From the NCBI GenBank assembly GCA_036375715.1, contig DASVBS010000081.1:167213-231212 (forward strand): a DNA stretch of 64,000 nucleotides. Direction: 5' to 3'. This DNA is from Longimicrobiaceae bacterium. GTDB taxonomy: Bacteria > Gemmatimonadota > Gemmatimonadetes > Longimicrobiales > Longimicrobiaceae. A program made the position numbers and the translations under genes. Each line of letters starts with the position of its first letter. Position 1 is the first letter of the stretch. The notes under the pieces are model-generated. The model saw nothing but the letters and a program-made list of their open reading frames with translations, was not told where the DNA came from and made no database searches. This document shows, piece by piece, positions 59,829 to 64,000 of this stretch.

Positions 59829-60701
59829 ATGCCGGCTGACGAACCCATTGGACTCGAGCTCCCCGGTACCGTGCGGCAGACCGCCCGCTCCATTTTGCAG
59901 GCCGCGGCTTTCCTCCTCCTCTTCCTGGTGTGGAACGTGGCGGCGAGCCTTTGCTTGCTGCTCTCCATCCAGCTCGGCTACCCGCTGGTGGGTCTGGGCA
60001 TCTCCATCGCGCTGTACTTCCTGCTCCTCTGGGGGGTGGCGCTGCGTGCCGAGGCGCCCCGTCGACGCCTGGCGCTCCTACGTCTCCGGCCTCTGGATCA
60101 GGAGACCCTCCGATGGACACTGGCGGGGGTGCCCGTGCTCCTGGCGCTGTCCTGGGCCGTGGGCGAGGTGTACGTACGTCTCGTCCCCGTGCCCCCGGAG
60201 AGCTTCAATCCGTTCGGCGACCTGATGGTGACCGCGGAAGGACGGCTGGCGGTGACCATGCTGGCCGTGGGGATCGCGCCCGTGCTCGAGGAGTTCTTCT
60301 TCCGCGGCTTTCTACAGGGCCTGCTGGAGCGCAGCTTCGGGTCGATCGTGGGCCTCGTCGCGGCTGCGGCCATCTTTGCGGCCGTCCACGTCCTTCCGTG
60401 GATCTTTCCGCTCCACTTCTTCCTGGGCCTGGCCTTCGGCTACGCCGTCTGGGCCACGCGCTCGATCTGGACGGGGGTGATCCTGCACGCCGCGAACAAC
60501 GCGGCCGCGGTGGCCGGGCTGGGGCTGGAGGGGCGCGACCCGTCTCCCACCCCGACCCTGTGGCAGGTCGGTCCCGACGTAGGGTGGTGGATGAGCCTGG
60601 GTATTCTGCTCGTCAGTGCCGTCCTCGCCTATCTCGTTGCCGTCCGGCTCTACCGGGCGGGACGGGGTGAGAGCTTGCGCCCTCGGCTCGGGCGTGGGTA
60701 G
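59829..60701 (+). CDS. CPBP family intramembrane metalloprotease
   Basis: 290-residue polytopic protein of the CPBP (CAAX/Abi, Rce1-like) family. The motif set EEFFFRG (E154-E155, R159), FAAVH and HAANN marks the intramembrane active site. About seven or eight helices are visible. The substrate is unknown; bacterial members are linked to bacteriocin immunity or prenyl-protein processing, but no such genes are nearby. The ATG lies 122 bp after the divergent AraC-like gene start. It is followed 24 bp later by a small lipoprotein gene. Confidence 0.9.
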   Translation: MPADEPIGLELPGTVRQTARSILQAAAFLLLFLVWNVAASLCLLLSIQLGYPLVGLGISIALYFLLLWGVALRAEAPRRRLALLRLRPLDQETLRWTLAGVPVLLALSWAVGEVYVRLVPVPPESFNPFGDLMVTAEGRLAVTMLAVGIAPVLEEFFFRGFLQGLLERSFGSIVGLVAAAAIFAAVHVLPWIFPLHFFLGLAFGYAVWATRSIWTGVILHAANNAAAVAGLGLEGRDPSPTPTLWQVGPDVGWWMSLGILLVSAVLAYLVAVRLYRAGRGESLRPRLGRG

Positions 60702-60725
60702 CTTCCACCAAAACGAGGTACCCGT

Positions 60726-61028
60726 TTGATTTTGATGCGAGTCGCTTCCGCTTTACTCCTCGCCACCTCCACGCTCGTCACCGGTTGCGTCGACGCCACC
60801 GGGATTTTCAACGACTGCGCCTCGGAGATGGCGGCGGTGCGCGTCGACGAAGGTGGACCTCCCGACGCTACCCAGTCGGACGAGGATCGGGGGGATCACA
60901 CCGAGGTCTGGTACTTCGATGATAGCCGGCAGAAGTATACCTTCCGCTGGGGAGTATCATACGACGGCTGCAAGGTGGAGAGAGGGAGCTTCGTCATCTC
61001 CCCGCTTCCCGACTCAGCCGATCGGTAA
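60726..61028 (+). CDS. Small lipoprotein of unknown function
   Basis: 100-residue exported protein starting at TTG 60726, six bases after GAGGT; ATG 60735 is 15 bases from that site. The signal ends in the lipobox VTGC (TSTLVTGCVDATG). The mature part has two Cys residues (NDCASEM, YDGCKVERG) that could form a disulfide, and strands EVWYFDDSRQKYTFRWGV. No family recognised. It is probably coexpressed with the CPBP protease gene. Confidence 0.78.
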   Translation: MILMRVASALLLATSTLVTGCVDATGIFNDCASEMAAVRVDEGGPPDATQSDEDRGDHTEVWYFDDSRQKYTFRWGVSYDGCKVERGSFVISPLPDSADR

Positions 61029-61148
61029 GGCCGCCGCTCCGGTGCTTCAGAGAAGGCCGGAGCACCGTTGAATCCGACTGCTTCGGCCGCTGCGGGTGCG
61101 CCGAAGCAAGCCGCCATCTCGCCTCCTCAAGTCCAGAAAGGATTGACG

Positions 61149-63167
61149 ATGGCTGACACCCCCAACACGCTGGACACCCTCCTACAGGAAGACCGCCTCT
61201 TCCCTCCACCGCCAGACTTCGCGCAGGCTGCCCACGTCTCGGACGATGCCATCTACGCCGAGGCAGCCGCGGACCCGGAAGGATACTGGGCCCGTTGGGC
61301 CGAGGAGCTCCACTGGCACCGCAAGTGGGACCGCGTGCTCGAGTGGGATCCGCCGCACGCGAAGTGGTTCGTCGGTGGAAAGCTCAACGCCGCCTACAAC
61401 TGCCTCGACAGGCACCTCCAGGGTGATCGTCGGACCCGCGCCGCGCTGATCTGGGAAGGCGAGCCGGGGGACACGGTCACCTACACGTACGAGGAGCTGC
61501 ACCGCGAGGTGTGCCGCGTCGCTAACGCCCTGAAAGAGCTGGGAATTCGACGCGGCGACCGGGTGGCGATCTACCTGCCGATGATTCCGGAAGCAGCTAT
61601 CGCCATGCTGGCGTGCGCTCGCATCGGCGCTCCTCACTCGGTTGTCTTCGGGGGATTCTCGGCGGACAGCCTGCGCGATCGGATCCGCGACGCTGAGGCG
61701 AAGCTACTGATTACCGCCGACGGTGGGTACCGACGCGGAGGAGTGGTGCCGCTCAAGCGCGCCGCCGACGAAGCCATCGAGCGGGAAGGGGGTTGCCCGA
61801 CGATCGAGAACGTGCTGGTCGTCCGCCGGCATGGTAGGGACGGAGCGCCCATCGGCAACGCTGCCATGAGGGAGGGGCGCGACCAGTGGTGGCACGAGGT
61901 CGTGGGCCGCCAATCGGCGGAATGTCCGGTCGAGGAGATGGACTCCGAGGACCTGCTGTACGTCCTCTACACCTCGGGCACGACGGGGAAGCCGAAGGGG
62001 ATCATGCACACCACCGGCGGCTACCTCACGCAGTGCTACGCCACCACCAAGTGGGTCTTCGACCTCAAGGACAGCGACGTCTACTGGTGCACCGCCGACG
62101 TCGGCTGGGTGACGGGGCACTCCTACATCGTCTACGGCCCGCTGGCCAACGGAGCGACCGCCCTGATGTACGAGGGCGCGCCGGATCATCCCGGCCGTGA
62201 TCGCTTCTGGGAGCTGGTGGAGAAGTACCGGGTCACCGTCTTCTATACCGCTCCCACGGCGATCCGCGCCTTCATGAAGTGGGGGACGGAGCACCCCGCC
62301 AAGCACGACCTCTCGAGCCTACGCCTGCTGGGCACGGTCGGCGAGCCGATCAACCCGGAAGCGTGGATCTGGTACCACGAGAACATCGGCAGGGAGCGCT
62401 GCCCCATCGTGGATACCTGGTGGCAGACGGAAACCGGGGCGATCATGATCACGCCGCTTCCCGGCGTCACGGCCACCAAGCCGGGCTCCGCCACCGTTCC
62501 CTTCCCCGGCATCGAGGCCGACATCCTCAGCCAGACGGGCGACGTGATCACCAACGGCGGTGGTTTCCTCGCCATTCGCCAGCCCTGGCCCGCGATGCTC
62601 CGGGGAATCTGGGGTGATCCGCAGCGCTACCGGGACACCTACTGGTCCAAGTGGGCGGGGCAAACCATCGATCGCGATGGCAGTCCGCAGGACGGGGCCA
62701 GCGTCTACTTCCCCGGCGATGGCGCCAAGCGGGACGAGGATGGCTACTTCTGGGTCATCGGCCGTATCGACGACGTGCTCAACGTTGCCGGGCACCGCAT
62801 CGGCACCATGGAGGTGGAGAGCGCGCTGGTCGACCATCCCGCCGTGGCCGAAGCCGCGGTGGTGGGCAAGGCGCACGACATCAAAGGTCAGGCGGTTGCC
62901 GCCTTCGTGACGCTGAAGGAGGGGTACGAGCCGGACGAGGACCTGCGCCGCGAGCTCATGCAGCACGTGGTGCAGAAGATCGGCGCGATCGCACGGCCCG
63001 ACGACATCCTCTTCGCCGCGGACCTGCCCAAGACCCGCTCCGGCAAGATCATGCGCCGCTTGCTCAAAGACGTGGCCGAAGGTCGCGCCCTGGGCGACAC
63101 CACAACGCTTGCGGATCCCAGCGTCGTGGAAAGGCTGAAGAAGGAGTACGAGGGGAAGGAGGGTTGA
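61149..63167 (+). CDS. acs: Acetyl-CoA synthetase (AMP-forming)
   Basis: 672-residue enzyme converting acetate, ATP and CoA to acetyl-CoA, AMP and PPi. ATG 61149 follows AAAGGA with good spacing; an in-frame ATG upstream (61068) is less plausible. Signatures are [15 protein letters not shown] (P-loop), [19 protein letters not shown] and the C-terminal [11 protein letters not shown], whose Lys is the regulated acetylation site in known Acs enzymes. Length is typical (about 650). It is convergent with a symporter gene that probably imports acetate or a related solute. Confidence 0.95.
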   Translation: MADTPNTLDTLLQEDRLFPPPPDFAQAAHVSDDAIYAEAAADPEGYWARWAEELHWHRKWDRVLEWDPPHAKWFVGGKLNAAYNCLDRHLQGDRRTRAALIWEGEPGDTVTYTYEELHREVCRVANALKELGIRRGDRVAIYLPMIPEAAIAMLACARIGAPHSVVFGGFSADSLRDRIRDAEAKLLITADGGYRRGGVVPLKRAADEAIEREGGCPTIENVLVVRRHGRDGAPIGNAAMREGRDQWWHEVVGRQSAECPVEEMDSEDLLYVLYTSGTTGKPKGIMHTTGGYLTQCYATTKWVFDLKDSDVYWCTADVGWVTGHSYIVYGPLANGATALMYEGAPDHPGRDRFWELVEKYRVTVFYTAPTAIRAFMKWGTEHPAKHDLSSLRLLGTVGEPINPEAWIWYHENIGRERCPIVDTWWQTETGAIMITPLPGVTATKPGSATVPFPGIEADILSQTGDVITNGGGFLAIRQPWPAMLRGIWGDPQRYRDTYWSKWAGQTIDRDGSPQDGASVYFPGDGAKRDEDGYFWVIGRIDDVLNVAGHRIGTMEVESALVDHPAVAEAAVVGKAHDIKGQAVAAFVTLKEGYEPDEDLRRELMQHVVQKIGAIARPDDILFAADLPKTRSGKIMRRLLKDVAEGRALGDTTTLADPSVVERLKKEYEGKEG

Positions 63168-63170
63168 GAA

Positions 63171-63226
63171 GAAGCCAGAAGCCAGGAGCCAGCATTCTCA
63201 GATTCCACATTCTGGCTCCTGGCTTC
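63171..63226. terminator. Heptamer-built inverted repeat between acs and the symporter gene
   Basis: Eight consecutive heptamers can be read from 63171: GAAGCCA twice, GGAGCCA, GCATTCT, CAGATTC, CACATTC, TGGCTCC, TGGCTTC. The outer units are inverse copies, giving a perfect 15-bp stem (63178-63192 with 63212-63226) and a 19-nt loop. It lies between convergent genes, so it probably acts as a bidirectional terminator. Its 7-bp build parallels the array at 2860-3029. Confidence 0.75.
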
Positions 63227-63233
63227 CCGGTCC

Positions 63234-64000
63234 CTACCGAACTCCCCCCACCACCACCCGCCTTCCCGCCGCCTCCCCCGGATACCTTATCCCCTCGACC
63301 ATCTCCTGCACCTCCTCCGGCGGCGCGGGCGTCCGCAGGCTGACGACCCACATCACCAGGAAGTTCAGCACCATCCCGATGGTGCCCACACCCTGGGCAT
63401 TCACCCCGAGGAAGGAGGGGATCACGGGCTCCGCCGCGCCGAAGATCTGGGGCGCGCGGATCATCCCGATCATCGCCGCGGTGAAGACTAGACCCACCAG
63501 CATCCCGGCGATCGCCCCCTCGCGGGTGGCCCTCTTCCAGAAGATCCCCAGAATGATCACGGGGAAGAAGCTCGCCGCCGCCAGCCCGAAGGCGAACGCC
63601 ACGACTTCGGCCACGAAACCGGGCGGATGAATCCCGAAGTAGCCGGCAACGAGCACCGCGAAGAGGGTGGTAATGCGTCCGACGACCAGGCGTCGGGCAT
63701 CGGACGCATCGGGACGCAGCAGGTGTCCGTACACATCGTGGGCGATAGCGCTCGAGATCACAATTAGCAGACCCGAGGCGGTGGAGAGCGCGGCGGCCAG
63801 ACCACCGGCCGCCACCAGCGCGATCAGCCACGGCGCCAGGCGCGCGATCTCCGGGGTGGCGAGCACCATGATATCGCGATCGATCGCCGCGGCCACCGGG
63901 GGATCGGCGGAGCCGAAGAGCTCCACCGCCTGGACCACTCCGTCCTGGTTCACGTCTTCCAGCTGGATGAGTCCTGTCTCCATCCAGCTCTGCACCCAGG
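63234..64000 (-). CDS. Sodium:solute symporter (ActP-like), partial
   Basis: C-terminal part (at least 255 residues) of a sodium:solute symporter family permease; the 5' end lies beyond the right edge. Helices LAPWLIALVAAGGLAAALST, LLIVISSAIAHDVYGHLLRP, TLFAVLVAGYFGIHPP, VAEVVAFAFGLAAASFFPVI, EGAIAGMLVGLVFTAAMIGM and GMVLNFLVMWVVSLRT match the second half of ActP/PutP-like proteins. The SSS signature-like stretch GLAAALSTASGLLIVISSAI is visible. The neighbouring acs gene suggests acetate or another short carboxylate as the substrate. Residues near 1-35 of the visible part (QDGVVQAVELFG) form an extramembrane insertion seen in ActP-like permeases. Confidence 0.85.
   Translation of the reverse strand, partial: WVQSWMETGLIQLEDVNQDGVVQAVELFGSADPPVAAAIDRDIMVLATPEIARLAPWLIALVAAGGLAAALSTASGLLIVISSAIAHDVYGHLLRPDASDARRLVVGRITTLFAVLVAGYFGIHPPGFVAEVVAFAFGLAAASFFPVIILGIFWKRATREGAIAGMLVGLVFTAAMIGMIRAPQIFGAAEPVIPSFLGVNAQGVGTIGMVLNFLVMWVVSLRTPAPPEEVQEMVEGIRYPGEAAGRRVVVGGVR

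Noticed and set aside
59829..60701. CPBP protease as a bacteriocin immunity gene
   Set aside because: No bacteriocin precursor or exporter lies nearby; the family has many other roles.

Overview
The window is high-GC, densely coded bacterial DNA with Gram-negative traits: outer-membrane porin-like proteins, lipoproteins, many Sec signal peptides, and many GTG/TTG starts. DUF4159/MoxR operons, a caspase-like EF-hand protein, a TorF-type porin, a large NAD-glutamate dehydrogenase, a stand-alone TonB-plug-like protein and an actinobacterial-style kinase/FHA/PBP cluster in one genome suggest Gemmatimonadota (for example a Longimicrobium or Gemmatimonas relative). That placement is inferred from gene content only. 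I saw no rRNA, tRNA, CRISPR array, prophage or insertion sequence.

Region 1 (1-11617, minus strand) is one long operon, mostly coupled by TGATG/ATGA overlaps. In transcription order it encodes a DUF4159 protein, a membrane VWA protein, a caspase-like protein with an EF-hand loop, a TPR protein with a gluzincin peptidase domain, a second DUF4159 protein, a MoxR AAA+ ATPase, a DUF58 protein and a BatA-type VWA protein that runs off the left edge. A 7-bp-periodic AT-rich array separates moxR from the DUF58 gene.

Region 2 (11849-24912) holds an aldehyde dehydrogenase, a TorF-like porin, NAD-GDH, a four-gene ABC exporter operon with two small proteins, a GNAT acetyltransferase, a D-2-hydroxyacid dehydrogenase and a DUF3810 putative metallopeptidase. 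Region 3 (24929-37401) holds glycerate 2-kinase, a CHASE3 histidine kinase, an alpha/beta hydrolase, a BlaI-type repressor followed by glpD, a GntR/SDR pair, a DUF1080 protein, a coiled-coil lipoprotein, an O-methyltransferase, a plug-like secreted protein and a LytS/LytTR two-component pair. A decayed copy of the LytTR gene 3' end lies next to the intact gene.

Region 4 (37621-50484) holds a HerA-like ATPase, GH10 xylanase, ornithine aminotransferase, a DUF2156 protein, D-lactate dehydrogenase, a putative beta-barrel-NlpC/P60 fusion, dihydrolipoyl dehydrogenase, a neutral zinc peptidase, a NUDIX hydrolase and a Yip1-like membrane protein.

Region 5 (50652-58854, plus strand) is the most striking part: FhaA-like protein, class B PBP, SEDS (RodA/FtsW) glycosyltransferase, PP2C phosphatase, a second FHA protein, a transmembrane Ser/Thr kinase with TPRs, and a small unknown protein. 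It mirrors the actinobacterial fhaA-fhaB-pstP-rodA-pbpA-pknB locus, but the kinase carries TPRs instead of PASTA repeats and has three Thr-containing decapeptide repeats before its membrane segment. This looks like a phospho-regulated cell-wall synthesis module.

Region 6 (58855-64000) holds a pseudo-receiver/AraC-like regulator, a CPBP protease, a small lipoprotein, acetyl-CoA synthetase and a convergent, truncated acetate/solute symporter gene. A heptamer-built inverted repeat lies between the last two.
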